A DNA stretch of 64,000 bases, from positions 1-64,000 of the forward strand of contig JAUICQ010000005.1 in the NCBI GenBank assembly GCA_030427425.1. Direction: 5' to 3'. This document shows positions 45,574 through 55,600 of this stretch, piece by piece (the first letter of the stretch is position 1; each line of letters begins with the position of its first letter). Origin of the DNA: Fimbriimonadia bacterium. GTDB taxonomy: Bacteria; Armatimonadota; Fimbriimonadia; Fimbriimonadales; Fimbriimonadaceae. The notes under the pieces are model-generated. The model was not told the DNA's origin and ran no database searches. It saw nothing but the letters and a program-made list of their open reading frames with translations. A program made the translations under genes and the position numbers.

Positions 45574-46905
45574 TCAAGCACTAAAAAGTACATCATCTAG
45601 CAGAACTGGCATCTGTACCGTTTCATGAGAAGCAAATTTAACATTTTTCAACAATATATTCTTCACTCTATCTGCATCGTCTTTATTCTTGGAGTGTATC
45701 TGGAATATCACCATGCCATTCGTCACCTTGGTACCAACCTCGATAAAGCTTCTTATTCCAACTGAATAGTCTATTACATCGTCCTTATGCTTTCTTCCAC
45801 CACCAAGACCCAATACCGCCTCTCCGATACTTTCTGCAGGAAGTTCACTCACCCATACATCCGGACCGTTATACTTGACGCACTCTAAATGAGTAGAATT
45901 TTCTAAGTAGTTATAAGGTTTTTCGAAAAGATGTTCAGGAGCCCCCTGCGCACATAACCATCTTTTTGCCTTCTCTAACACTTCCCCATTTTTCAGCTTT
46001 TCTTCTACCAGCCTAGCTCCCTCTTCTACCGATTCTGTAAGCTTTAAAAGATATAAGGAATTTGCGGCTAACATTATGCTTAGATCCATCAATCGGCTCT
46101 TTTTAATATCCGTTAAGCTGACTATGGCTTCAACTATCTCAAGCGCATTCCCTGCCGATTCACCCAATATCTGATTCATATCCGTAATAATAGGCAGAAC
46201 TGTCACACCACATTTCCCACCCACTTTTTTCAGCATAGCTGCTAGCTTTTTAGCACTCTCCATATCCTTCATAAAAGCGCCACTTCCACACTTAACATCA
46301 ATAACAATATGCTTTGCTCCAGTAGCAATTTTCTTACCTAAAATACTAGCAGTTATTAACGGCAAAGAATCGACAGTGCCTGTGGTATCCCTTATAGCAT
46401 AAAGTATCTTGTCCGCCGGAGCAATATTCTTATTCAGCCCAGCAATTCCAATACCTACTTTATTAACCATACTAACTAACTCTTCAGAACTTAAAGATAG
46501 ATTAAAACCTGGAATAGATGCTAACTTATCACTTGTTCCACCTGTAATGCCTAGCCCACCACCACTCATCTTAATAACTTTTACACCACACGCAGCAAGC
46601 ATGGGTAGAGCAATTAAAGTTGTTTTATCACCCACACCGCCAGTACTATGCTTATCTATAACCGGACCCTCTATGTGGGATAAATCTAATACATCACCGG
46701 AATTTGCAATCGCCATAGTTAACCAGGTTGTCTCATCTAGTGAAAGATCTTTGATATAAGCAGCCATTAACCATGCAGAAATCTGATAATCTTTTATAGA
46801 TCCATTGCATACCCCAGATATAAAGCACTCTATTTCTTCTCTAGAGTGATTCTTGCCACTTTTTTTAATATTTATAAAATTAATAACACTAAAATCTTTA
46901 TCCAT
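45574..46905 (-). CDS. deoA: Thymidine / pyrimidine-nucleoside phosphorylase
   Basis: This enzyme splits thymidine or other pyrimidine nucleosides with phosphate in salvage. The active-site motif KHSTGGVGDKT (85-95) and MSGGGLGITGGTSDKLASIPGF are intact, with DVKCGSGAFMKD and the C-terminal domain complete at 443 residues. Distinguishing DeoA from Pdp needs phylogeny. It is convergent with the RiPP precursor and stands alone, without deoC or deoB nearby. Confidence 0.93.
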   Translation of the reverse strand: MDKDFSVINFINIKKSGKNHSREEIECFISGVCNGSIKDYQISAWLMAAYIKDLSLDETTWLTMAIANSGDVLDLSHIEGPVIDKHSTGGVGDKTTLIALPMLAACGVKVIKMSGGGLGITGGTSDKLASIPGFNLSLSSEELVSMVNKVGIGIAGLNKNIAPADKILYAIRDTTGTVDSLPLITASILGKKIATGAKHIVIDVKCGSGAFMKDMESAKKLAAMLKKVGGKCGVTVLPIITDMNQILGESAGNALEIVEAIVSLTDIKKSRLMDLSIMLAANSLYLLKLTESVEEGARLVEEKLKNGEVLEKAKRWLCAQGAPEHLFEKPYNYLENSTHLECVKYNGPDVWVSELPAESIGEAVLGLGGGRKHKDDVIDYSVGIRSFIEVGTKVTNGMVIFQIHSKNKDDADRVKNILLKNVKFASHETVQMPVLLDDVLFSA

Positions 46906-47092
46906 ATAACGTCAGAATTTCCCTGGGATAATATATTATTGGCTAAATACTATTCTCTCAACCCATCTACATTAACCAGATTAGATAAAAAAAAAGTATT
47001 TCTAGTATTTACAACTAACACAGACAAATATATCTTGGTACAATATCATTAGATCAGTTTAATACTCACATTACCAGCACTACCCTTTTTAC

Positions 47093-48508
47093 ATGAGCCG
47101 TTTTCTATCCAAACTTCTTTGCTTCAAAGAAAAATATCTTTTTAACAAAAAATCGAACAACGATGCGTATATACTGTGGGCATTAGCATGGCCACCAGTT
47201 ATACTAAATATCTTACGGATAGGAAATAGCATTCTAGATATAAAATCGGTAGGATACCTCCACACAGCCGCTCTTACAGCGGTAGGTTCTACATTTACTA
47301 TCACAATGCTAATTTATGCCATGTCTAGCTCTATGGGTATCTCCGCATCTGCTATCATCAGTCGAGCGTTCGGTGCAAAAAACAGAGAAGAATATACAGA
47401 AGCAGCAAAACAAGTACTCTCTGCAGGAATTATCCTAGGAATAGTTATTACATGCATTTTAATATTCATCAAACCCTACTTAGTTAATTTTTTTATACCA
47501 TCCTCTAACAAGCTTGCTGCTGAATATATGGATACTTATCTCTCATTAATATCGTATAGCGCCCCAGCATCCATGATTGTACAAATTTCAGCCGCTTCAC
47601 TTATTGCAATAGGGCAGTCGAAGAGTCAGATGTATATCTCTGTATTTCAAATTATTCTCTATGCTTTACTCAACATGCACTTAACACCACCCCAGATGGA
47701 ACTATTCGGATTTAAATTACATACTCTAGGATGGGGCATCTCCGGATCGGGATCGGCTTATACTTTTAGCATGTGGGTTTCAGCTATGATTTTCCTTATA
47801 ACTGTTAGCAGAACCAAGTTAGGAAGAACTATCTCTTTTACATTGCCTACACTAAATTGGTTAAAGCGATTTTTCAATATCAGTGCTCCAGCATCTGTAA
47901 GCTGGTTATTAAAAATATCAATACTGATGTTTACTAGCTGGATATTAAAAGAGCTAGATAACGGATCCGTTGCCATTGCCGCATTTAGGATGGGCATCAC
48001 TCTAGAAAGTATATGTATTATGCCAGCAGTAGGACTCGCTCAGGCGGCCGGAGCCCTAGCGGGTCAGAGTCTGGGCATGAAAGATTTTAATAGAGCGAAT
48101 AGAATAGGCTGGCTCGCAGGAAAACATGGAGGTATCATCGCTGGCATAATATCAGTTATCATATTTATTTTTGCTCCAAACCTGGCAGGATGGCTAATAC
48201 CAGAGAAATACGACGTTATAAACGAAGCAGTGCTCTTCTTACGCATTATCTGTTGCATGGAAGTTTTTCAAGCATATGGAAGCATTCTCACCAATGTTCT
48301 ACAGACGGCAGGAGATACAAGAAGTCCGCTTTATATTAGCTTTCTAACACTATGGCTATCCCGACTCGTTCTCATGTTCTCTGCTGTTAAAATTTTAGAG
48401 TTAGGATCGCTGGGAGCATGGATGGTAATGAGCTTCACTCTCGGATTATACGGTATAGCAACCATTTATATATATTCCAGAGGAAATTGGAAAAATATAA
48501 AAGTCTAG
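47093..48508 (+). CDS. MATE family efflux transporter
   Basis: The 471-residue protein has 12 predicted transmembrane helices in the two-half MATE arrangement. The first half has the ALTAVGSTFTITMLIYAMSS and GISASAIISRAFGAKNREEY motifs; the second has GLAQAAGALAGQSLGMKDF, the equivalent of the conserved G-Q-x-x-G. MATE pumps export cationic compounds against Na+ or H+. The specificity is unknown. It is a single gene between the convergent Lon-N protein and the divergent deoA. Confidence 0.93.
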   Translation: MSRFLSKLLCFKEKYLFNKKSNNDAYILWALAWPPVILNILRIGNSILDIKSVGYLHTAALTAVGSTFTITMLIYAMSSSMGISASAIISRAFGAKNREEYTEAAKQVLSAGIILGIVITCILIFIKPYLVNFFIPSSNKLAAEYMDTYLSLISYSAPASMIVQISAASLIAIGQSKSQMYISVFQIILYALLNMHLTPPQMELFGFKLHTLGWGISGSGSAYTFSMWVSAMIFLITVSRTKLGRTISFTLPTLNWLKRFFNISAPASVSWLLKISILMFTSWILKELDNGSVAIAAFRMGITLESICIMPAVGLAQAAGALAGQSLGMKDFNRANRIGWLAGKHGGIIAGIISVIIFIFAPNLAGWLIPEKYDVINEAVLFLRIICCMEVFQAYGSILTNVLQTAGDTRSPLYISFLTLWLSRLVLMFSAVKILELGSLGAWMVMSFTLGLYGIATIYIYSRGNWKNIKV

Positions 48509-48509
48509 A

Positions 48510-49175
48510 TCAGTTCGGACTAATCCAATCCTGCAACTGATCCGTGGTTACCCGATACGTACCAGACTCCATTCCCTCAGCAAGGTACTCCTCGATTATA
48601 GGAATCAGTACCGCAAGCCGCTCACAAGAATCTTCTAATTCAAAAAGATAATGCTTGTCATCGTTCTTTAAAGGAAGAAAATTAGATATAGCATAAGATA
48701 GCTGAACAGCATCATCTGGAAAAACTACTTGGACATCCACATCTACCTCTTTAAAAGCGTCGGAAACTAATGTACTAAACAACTCCTTAGCTCGCATACT
48801 GAGAGCATGAGCACGTTCTACATTACTTATATCCGCATCAGAAGCATAGGAGTACTCGCCAAATTTCACTCCATTCTCCAAGTTAGTATCCTGTATTTCA
48901 ACTTTTATGTTACCAACTACACGAACTTGGTATCCAGCATCAGCATCCTCTTCAATGGAGGTAATTCTGCCTAATGTAGCAAAATTTTTCTTATCCGAAT
49001 CTGAATTAGATTCCGAAACATCATTGCTAGTACTTTTAAAAATAATTGGTAAATAATTATCTTTATGAAAATTTAATAACTGAAATTTCTCGATATCTTC
49101 TAATGTAAAAGAAGATACCGTATACGGAAATATAAGTTTTGGAATTTCTAATATTGCAGCTTTTCTTGTGTCCAT
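48510..49175 (-). CDS. Stand-alone Lon N-terminal (substrate-binding) domain protein
   Basis: The 221-residue protein matches the LON_substr_bdg/PUA-like N-terminal domain: LPLI-F-P-type start (IPKLIFPYTVSSFTLE), a TLGRITSIEEDADAGYQVRVVGNIKVEI stretch (Lon's G-T-x-x-x-I...DG), then a helical bundle with ...VQLSYAISNFLPL. It has no ATPase or protease domain. Such proteins occur alone in many bacteria and may bind unfolded or damaged proteins. It is the last gene of an ABC ATPase/T-fold/Lon-N group; its stop is one base from the convergent MATE stop. Confidence 0.8.
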   Translation of the reverse strand: MDTRKAAILEIPKLIFPYTVSSFTLEDIEKFQLLNFHKDNYLPIIFKSTSNDVSESNSDSDKKNFATLGRITSIEEDADAGYQVRVVGNIKVEIQDTNLENGVKFGEYSYASDADISNVERAHALSMRAKELFSTLVSDAFKEVDVDVQVVFPDDAVQLSYAISNFLPLKNDDKHYLFELEDSCERLAVLIPIIEEYLAEGMESGTYRVTTDQLQDWISPN

Positions 49176-49271
49176 GATATCACCAATGTTACAGAGATTT
49201 AAAAATCCGCTGCCTTAACATTATTATTCCTCAATTAGCATCGCTTTTCAAGAAATGCTGTGATTTATACT

Positions 49272-49616
49272 TTATTCTTCAGAGCCAACAGTAACAGTTA
49301 ATAACCCTCTACCTTCAACATGATAAGAACCTTCTACCATCAACTGGAACGGATCCAATACGTCGTCTAACACATCAAATATTCCCTGCACGGTCTCTTC
49401 TGCCGAAGCACCCAAATTTAATCTAGAATCAATCATCTCATCAATGCTCTCTACTGCAATGCACTTTTTGTTAGGTACATAGCTAATATTGTATACGATA
49501 GTCTCTTCTACGGCAGAATGGGGACACTTGCTCTTTTTCTCTTCACTCTGAAAACTAATACTGCCTGTAGTATTTAAAACATTCCCGAAAGTGTCAATCT
49601 TAATTTTGCTTCTCAT
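49272..49616 (-). CDS. Divergent QueF/GTP-cyclohydrolase (T-fold)-like protein
   Basis: The 114-residue protein weakly fits the QueF core: a KCPHSA stretch, NISYVPNKKCIAVESIDEM (QueF has YIPDxKxxESKSLK), and DPFQLMVEGSYHVEGRGL (QueF has DPRxLxVxGRFxPRGG). Known QueF catalytic residues are changed or absent, including the Asp-His pair, so a nitrile reductase role is doubtful. It overlaps the 3' end of the ABC ATPase gene by 17 bases, suggesting translational coupling. It might be a T-fold scaffold or binding protein. This assignment is by motif resemblance only. Confidence 0.4.
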   Translation of the reverse strand: MRSKIKIDTFGNVLNTTGSISFQSEEKKSKCPHSAVEETIVYNISYVPNKKCIAVESIDEMIDSRLNLGASAEETVQGIFDVLDDVLDPFQLMVEGSYHVEGRGLLTVTVGSEE

Positions 49617-50532
49617 TTTTCTTGTTATTATCCTTGTTTATTATCTCGTAAAATACTTCACCAAATTTTTTTATCCTTGGCTTAATCTCGAAAATACTAC
49701 ATTTACACTTCACTAAATATCCGATAGCATCCTGAAGAGAATCACTCTCTACAGATAACTGTTTCATGCCATCTTCGCTCTTGTATACAACTCCAAACCC
49801 TGTTAACTTATCATCGATACTATCGTCACACCCAAAAGTAATAACCGATCCACTATCCTGAACAAAATTCTTTATATTATCCTTTACTAGCAGATTCCCG
49901 TTATTAAGAATAGCTGCACTATCACACAAGTTCTCAATATCGTTCATCTCATGACTCAGCAAGAAGACCGTCTTCCCTCTAGCCCTCATGTTCTGGATAA
50001 GCACACAGATATCTCTGTGCGCCATAGGATCTAAACCGGTTGTTGGTTCATCAAGAAACAGCAGATCTGCATCGTTCAGCAGGCACTGAGCAATTCCTAA
50101 CCTTTGCTGCATTCCCTTAGAATATTTACCTATGGTAACATGAGCAGCATTAATCAATCCCACTTCTTCTAAAACTTCTAATACCCTGCTCTGTGGCACA
50201 TCTGGATAAAAGCTTTTCATGTAGTTGATAAACTTGTATCCTGTTAAATACTGGTAGTAATAGGGTCGTTCTGGGAGATAATTAAGCCGTTTCTTGTTTT
50301 CAATGTCCGTATTTTCTTTTCCAAAAATGCTAACCTCACCAGATGTTGGATAAGCTATCCCTAACAAAATTTTTAATAGCGTAGTCTTCCCCGCCCCATT
50401 CGGACCCAATAACCCGAATACTTCTCCGGCATTCACATCAAAAGAGACTCCGTTCAACACCTGACTCTTTTTAAAATAATTAAATCCGTACCGATAAGTT
50501 TTAAAAATAGAATTTACAGTTATAACACTCAT
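49600..50532 (-). CDS. ABC transporter ATP-binding protein
   Basis: The 310-residue nucleotide-binding protein has the full set of motifs: Walker A GPNGAGKTT (43-51), signature YSKGMQQRLGIAQ (about 137-149), Walker B DLLFLDEPTTGLD (about 155-167) and H-loop LLSHE. Its C-terminal extension after residue 215 is typical of the CcmA/DrrA/NatA group that exports drugs, lipids or polysaccharides. No permease is in the same gene group, so its partner is elsewhere. It heads the operon containing the T-fold and Lon-N genes. Confidence 0.92.
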   Translation of the reverse strand: MSVITVNSIFKTYRYGFNYFKKSQVLNGVSFDVNAGEVFGLLGPNGAGKTTLLKILLGIAYPTSGEVSIFGKENTDIENKKRLNYLPERPYYYQYLTGYKFINYMKSFYPDVPQSRVLEVLEEVGLINAAHVTIGKYSKGMQQRLGIAQCLLNDADLLFLDEPTTGLDPMAHRDICVLIQNMRARGKTVFLLSHEMNDIENLCDSAAILNNGNLLVKDNIKNFVQDSGSVITFGCDDSIDDKLTGFGVVYKSEDGMKQLSVESDSLQDAIGYLVKCKCSIFEIKPRIKKFGEVFYEIINKDNNKKNEKQN

Positions 50533-50609
50533 TAGTATTAGTTTATATCAATTTGTTAATTATAAATAATAATATAATTCATAGTTTAAATTTTCTTCTG
50601 AAAACTTGA

Positions 50610-50782
50610 TTATTGTCCTATTCTATGCAAGAATAAATCTAAAGTTATCAGTAGTTTAACTGATAATTATTAGTGGTTCTAAGTTCGTTTAACATGACTG
50701 AAAAAATAAAACTAAAGAACCGAACAAAGTCTGGGTTACGAGAACGTTTTTTACTCTCCTTTTAAACGTTCTCTTTTTTTTT
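50610..50782 (+). ncRNA. Candidate small RNA ending in a plus-strand terminator
   Basis: The gap between two minus-strand genes has a strong plus-strand terminator (50740-50781) with no plus-strand gene upstream for over 2 kb. Upstream are a TTATCAGT/ACTGATAA hairpin (about 50646-50667) and a GGTTCT/AGAACC hairpin (about 50675-50721), and a TTGATT...AAGAAT promoter-like pair near 50607-50635. The start is a guess. No known RNA family was recognised; it could be a new sRNA. Confidence 0.4.
50740..50782 (+). terminator. Rho-independent terminator on the plus strand
   Basis: GAGAACGTTT pairs with AAACGTTCTC across a 14-base loop and is followed by nine T residues. It also precedes the 3' end of the FlgG-like gene on the other strand, but the T run is only on the plus strand. 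Confidence 0.75.
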
Positions 50783-50788
50783 CCTAAA

Positions 50789-51490
50789 TTATAATGGAAT
50801 CACATTCACTACAGAACTGTCTAAAAAACCTTGCATAACTCGACCTGCACCATTTTCACAAGCTTTAAACACGTACACCTCACCAGCTTCAGTGCTTTCT
50901 GCATATAAATTCCTCTCTACTTCTACCAATCCTTGTTCATTATCGAACAGAGCCAACTGAATATTTCCTAACTTTACAAGCCTGTTTTTTCCGGGCTGTC
51001 TACTAAACACAGAACCATCCTCTTGTATTTCCAGCTTTTCAACATGCTTTGGAATAATAAGGGCAGGCTCTAAAGAATAGCCCTCTTCAGTTACTATCTT
51101 ACGTTTTACTGATTGATGAAAAGTTCCACACCTCGTATAGTAAATTTTGCCATCTTTCTTTATTTGGAACCAACCTTTACCCACAATTGCCAGATCCAGT
51201 TTATATCCGGTATTTAACAACACTCCTCGCGAAGTGTCTACGGTTGACCTTCTCACGCGAGGCACGTAGTTAACACGAAGAATATCATCGTAATTTAAAT
51301 GGGAACGCTCTAATTCCATCTCCTTAAGATACATAGATAGCAATAATTCAGTGTTCTCATTATCACGTATAATTTCATATGATGAGAATTGAGAGGTATC
51401 GTCCTCCATTGCAAAACCCTTCATCAAAAAAAGCGTACTAAACAGACCAATCAACTTAAAATAATAAACCATCAATCTAGTATTATACAT
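50789..51490 (-). CDS. FlgG-like protein with a signal peptide, lacking terminal rod segments
   Basis: I start it at ATG 51490 (AAGGTG upstream, 8-9 bases), 2 bases after the LRR stop. The 233 residues begin with a signal-like hydrophobic segment (YYFKLIGLFSTLFLMKG). The middle and end match FlgG and other hook-basal-body proteins: LDLAIVGKGWFQIKKDGKIY, YTRCGTF, EEGYSLEPALIIP, LGNIQLALFDNEQGL and VMQGFLDSSVVNVIPL. Both assembly ends are gone: the N-terminal NLAN-x-x-T-x-G-[FY]-K region and the C-terminal helix after N-V. A normal FlgG uses the flagellar export apparatus, not a signal peptide. So this is probably a repurposed hook-like domain working with the LRR protein encoded just upstream. 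Confidence 0.72.
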   Translation of the reverse strand: MYNTRLMVYYFKLIGLFSTLFLMKGFAMEDDTSQFSSYEIIRDNENTELLLSMYLKEMELERSHLNYDDILRVNYVPRVRRSTVDTSRGVLLNTGYKLDLAIVGKGWFQIKKDGKIYYTRCGTFHQSVKRKIVTEEGYSLEPALIIPKHVEKLEIQEDGSVFSRQPGKNRLVKLGNIQLALFDNEQGLVEVERNLYAESTEAGEVYVFKACENGAGRVMQGFLDSSVVNVIPL

Positions 51491-51492
51491 TT

Positions 51493-52413
51493 TCAATACA
51501 CCTTCAAACCGGGGTATTTCTCTTTCATTTCACTTTTTTTATCACCAACAATCTTTGTATTTACCAAATTTAATCCTTCCAAATTATCCAAATCCACCGA
51601 ATCCAGAACTTTTTCTGATAGGTTTTCACAGCTCATTAAACTAAGTGTTTTCAAATTTGGACAATGCTCTAGAATACATCGCACACTACTCTCACACACC
51701 TTAGTCCCGCTTAAATCCAACTCTTCCAAGCTACTGAACTTCCTGTCTAAATCTGCAAAAACATATGAGGACAACCGTCTGCAATCTGCGAGTTTAAGTG
51801 TTTTTAAATGTGGACATTTTTCCAGAATACTAAGAACACTCTCTTCGGAGACAGAGGTCTTACTTAAATCGAGGTGCTCGATTGAACTTATATCACATTC
51901 TAAATCTTCAAATACATCTCGAGATAAGTTTTCACACGAACATAGGTTAATCGTCTTTACATTAGAACACTTAGATAGTATCCAACTGAGACTATTATCA
52001 CAGATATCAGTATGCTGAAAATCTAAAGTAATAATTCCTAATGAAAATTTGCCGTCAACCGTATTCATCACCTCCTGATTCTTAAGAATATGATAAAGCT
52101 CATCCAGATGTCTTGTTTTTACATCTTTATCAACCCACACAGCCTCATTATAAAGGCATTGTTGGCAATACTTATTCTCTAAGCAATAAGTTAACAGTGA
52201 ATCTGCATTAGGCAAATCTTTTAATATAGAGAGAATATCCTCTTCCTCTATATAGTCCACGATAACAAATTCTTCCACTATCTCTTCTTCACCTTTATTC
52301 TCACATTGTAAAGGCTTATGAATATTCTGGTATTTCCCAGCATTTATATCGTCTGAAAAACAGAAAAAAGTTTTAGATAACACGGCTAGTGTTTTAACTG
52401 CTAAATTTTTCAT
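51493..52413 (-). CDS. Secreted LRR protein with the W-PIT-FG module (short form)
   Basis: The 306-residue protein has a weak signal peptide (KNLAVKTLAVLSKTFFCFS) and an acidic segment (about 40-65). The shared module comes next (about 70-130: YNEAVWVDKDVKTRHLDELY, then GKFSLGIITLDF), followed by six or seven FBXL-like LRRs with Cys positions (VKTINLCSCENLS, IEHLDLSKTSV, LKTLKLADCRRLS, LEELDLSGTKV, LKTLSLMSCENLS, LEGLNLVNTKI). It is upstream of the FlgG-like gene with only 2 bases between the stop and the next ATG, implying coupled translation. It is divergent from the giant LRR gene. Likely a protein-binding partner; its target is unknown. Confidence 0.78.
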   Translation of the reverse strand: MKNLAVKTLAVLSKTFFCFSDDINAGKYQNIHKPLQCENKGEEEIVEEFVIVDYIEEEDILSILKDLPNADSLLTYCLENKYCQQCLYNEAVWVDKDVKTRHLDELYHILKNQEVMNTVDGKFSLGIITLDFQHTDICDNSLSWILSKCSNVKTINLCSCENLSRDVFEDLECDISSIEHLDLSKTSVSEESVLSILEKCPHLKTLKLADCRRLSSYVFADLDRKFSSLEELDLSGTKVCESSVRCILEHCPNLKTLSLMSCENLSEKVLDSVDLDNLEGLNLVNTKIVGDKKSEMKEKYPGLKVY

Positions 52414-52518
52414 TTGTCTAAGTCTACTCTACTATCTAAGAAAATAAGTCATGATAATTTTATGTTCTAAAAAATCGTAAAACAGCTCTCCGGACCTATG
52501 CTTTTTCACCCATCTTGA

Positions 52519-52545
52519 ATATCAGGTATGCTCAAACAATAAAGC
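52519..52545 (+). promoter_or_regulatory. Conserved block upstream of giant LRR gene 1
   Basis: ATATCAGGTATGCTCAAAC plus ATAAAG is identical in position and nearly in sequence to the block at 57023 upstream of the second giant gene, about 75 bases before each start. The surrounding 100 bases are otherwise only moderately conserved, which suggests a promoter or binding site. Confidence 0.5.
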
Positions 52546-52614
52546 AAACAACTAGTTTTCATTTACATGGTTTTATGAACAAGTAAAAAGTTGATAAAAA
52601 TAAAAGAGTGCTAT

Positions 52615-55600
52615 ATGTGCAACAGATTACAAATTATTACAAAACTTATTAGCATACTCCCCCTCATACAGTTACCCTGCACCCTGTTTTCAGCTGAAGC
52701 CCGTGATATTGGAGAGTATCAGCCAGCAATAGAAGTACAAGAAGAACAGGATCCGCTACATCTACTACAGACCCAATGGAACGAAGTAGAACAAGAGATG
52801 CAGGCAGTGCAATTTTCTAAAGAAGAAATTCTAAACATCGAGTATCGAGCATCTCACCAGCCAGAACTTGGTGGATTTATGTTAGCTTGTGAAGTAATAC
52901 GAGAAACCGTCAAGAAAAAGTTAACCTTACTTAAGCTAAACAACGATATCACTAATGCTAGCCAACAAATATATCAACTCATCCAATATAACCCATACAA
53001 TCTAGATGGAGCAACAGAACAATGGATGAAGATAAATAATACTATACAAGCAGCCTATAGAATACAGAAAGATCAATTGTACACTGATTTATGCCATATT
53101 AATCATCTTTTACGAACTCACACCCCTGCTGAAGTTGTGATTATTAGAGAAAACCATATCGTGCATGCAGATGTATTAAAATCTGAATTATCACAGAAAG
53201 AACAGAATGAAATGCAACTGGAAAACATCAACCCTGGAGAATATATTGTAGTAAATAAAAATCCAGTAGATATTGTAATACCAAACCCGAATATAAAAAT
53301 AACCGATATCGATGTGATGTTAGATTATATGGAAGGTTTATTACGGATAAATTATCATAATTATACATACTTCAGAAATCCAGAAAATTGGGTTCTGCTA
53401 CCCATAACCAAAGTTTCACAATTAGAACGTTTATATTCCATTTTAAACGGAACAGCACTGGCTCATGGAATCTACTACAATCACGGATATAAACAGATCC
53501 AGAACGACCCCTTTCTAAATAGAATTAAAAATAAATATACAAAAGAAGAAGAAATAAAAAAATTCATTCCAGGAATACTAAAATATATTCCAGATTTTGT
53601 TCCAGGAATCACCCATATCAAACTGGATAAAGCTGCCGATTTAGAAGAAAAACATCTCCATCTTATCCAGTCCTTACCCTGCTTAAATACCTTAGAAATA
53701 CCTAAGTGCAAACTCATTAATAAAGTAGTTGTACCCTTTGAAAAAGCTAAGAAAAAATATAGTAGTTCTTCAAATAGCATCGTTGAAGTTATTTTCAAAG
53801 AGCCATTTATCTTTCAAGAGTATTTCACCTACGAAAAGACAAGTGAGATTTTGAACAAACTACTAACAAATATAAGCTCTAATGAACTGCAAAATATAGA
53901 TCTTTCTGGCTTACCTATTTCAGGAGAAGCTGCTCAGAATATCTCTAAATATACATCTCTTCGTAAATTAAACTTATCTAAATGTAACAGAATAGAACCA
54001 GATTCCTTTATCCCAATAATAGAATGTTTAGGAGAGTATTTAGTAAGTCTGGATCTGTCTCATACCAACATTAATGCAGAACTGGCAATGATAATTACAA
54101 TTCTAAAATGCCCAAACTTAAAAAACATCAACCTTTCTAGCTGCAGTAGAATTCCTGCAAAAAAATGGACCGAAATATTAAACACCCTGCCAATAAGTAT
54201 CGAACATATTGCACTTAACAAAAATGACATAAATGAAGAAGGGATCGCAGTATTAGAGCGATTCCAACATTTGAAAAAACTAGAACTGAACGGTGCAACC
54301 ATCCCTATAGGCAGACTGGGACAATACCTAGGAGAAATAGTTGAAAACTTAGAATACCTCGACCTAGGTGGAACGAACGTAAATGATGACGACCTCTATT
54401 CAGTTATCGAAAATGAAAACTTGAGAGATATAAATATTAGGGGGTGCAACCACCTATCAAAAGATGTTTACGATATTTTAGATGAAAGACTTAAAAAGTA
54501 CAGGAACCTACCACAGAACATTACTATTAATGATGAAATAATCATTCCTCAAGAGTGCTATCATAACCTAGATAAATTAATAGAATTCATCCAGTATCAC
54601 GTCCAAATACAGACTCCAAGTTTCAATGCATTCAAAGATGAGAGTGTCTGGATAGATAATCCTATCACTAATCTTAAACAATTAGAAACGTTAACAACAC
54701 TACAAAGAGCTATCCGACTCTCTGGAGTTTTTAGATTCACTTTTGGCGTATCAAGAATAGAACTTCCTAAAGATTTATGGGTTTTAGATAAGGACTGTTT
54801 TAACTTTATTATAGATAACGCTCCTACACTTCGCACTCTCCATCTACCAGGATTAATGAACACTCCTCAACAGTTAGAAGCACTTCTTGTGAATATTAAC
54901 AGTCTGATAATAGAGAGCCTCAATCTATCTAATTATAAGCGATCACTCTTAGGATGGTCCCAGTTATTTGATAAACCTTATCCACATTTAGAATCATTGA
55001 ATCTTGAGAAGACGAATATAGGTAAATCTATTGTAAGGCTAATAGAACAGAGCCCGCAACTTGCTAAATTAAACCTTTCAGAATGTCCTCATATTTCAGA
55101 AGATGCGTGGCACGAGATTCTCTCTCAGCTCCCAACACATCTCACAGAATTAGAAATAAACAGCGCAAAGATTACTGGTGATATTGCAAGCTACTTCTTT
55201 GCTAATGATAAGCTAAATCACAACGCAAAACTCCCCCTACTTAATAAACTATGTATGGATAATATTCAAGGAGCCGATCAGGATTATTCTAAATTGCTCA
55301 CCGCTCTTCCTAAAAATATTACACACCTCTCCTTACAGAACAATAAGCTTGGCCATGAGACAAAAGATTTAACAACCAAATTCCGATGGCTTACCTACTT
55401 AAATTTAAATAATTGTCCAGTAGATCCTATCTTTCTCCGCTTTCATGCTCCTTATCTTGAAGAGCTCCATCTGGATGATACATTTTTTTCAAATTACTCT
55501 CTCGGAATTGCATATGATAAATCACCAGATCTACGGATACTCTCTTTGCGCAATTGCAAATGGCTGGATAAAAAGACTATTGGGTTCTGTTTAACACACT

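Noticed and set aside
50789-51490. Ordinary flagellar rod protein FlgG
   Set aside because: Both terminal assembly regions are missing and a signal peptide is present, which a rod protein does not use.
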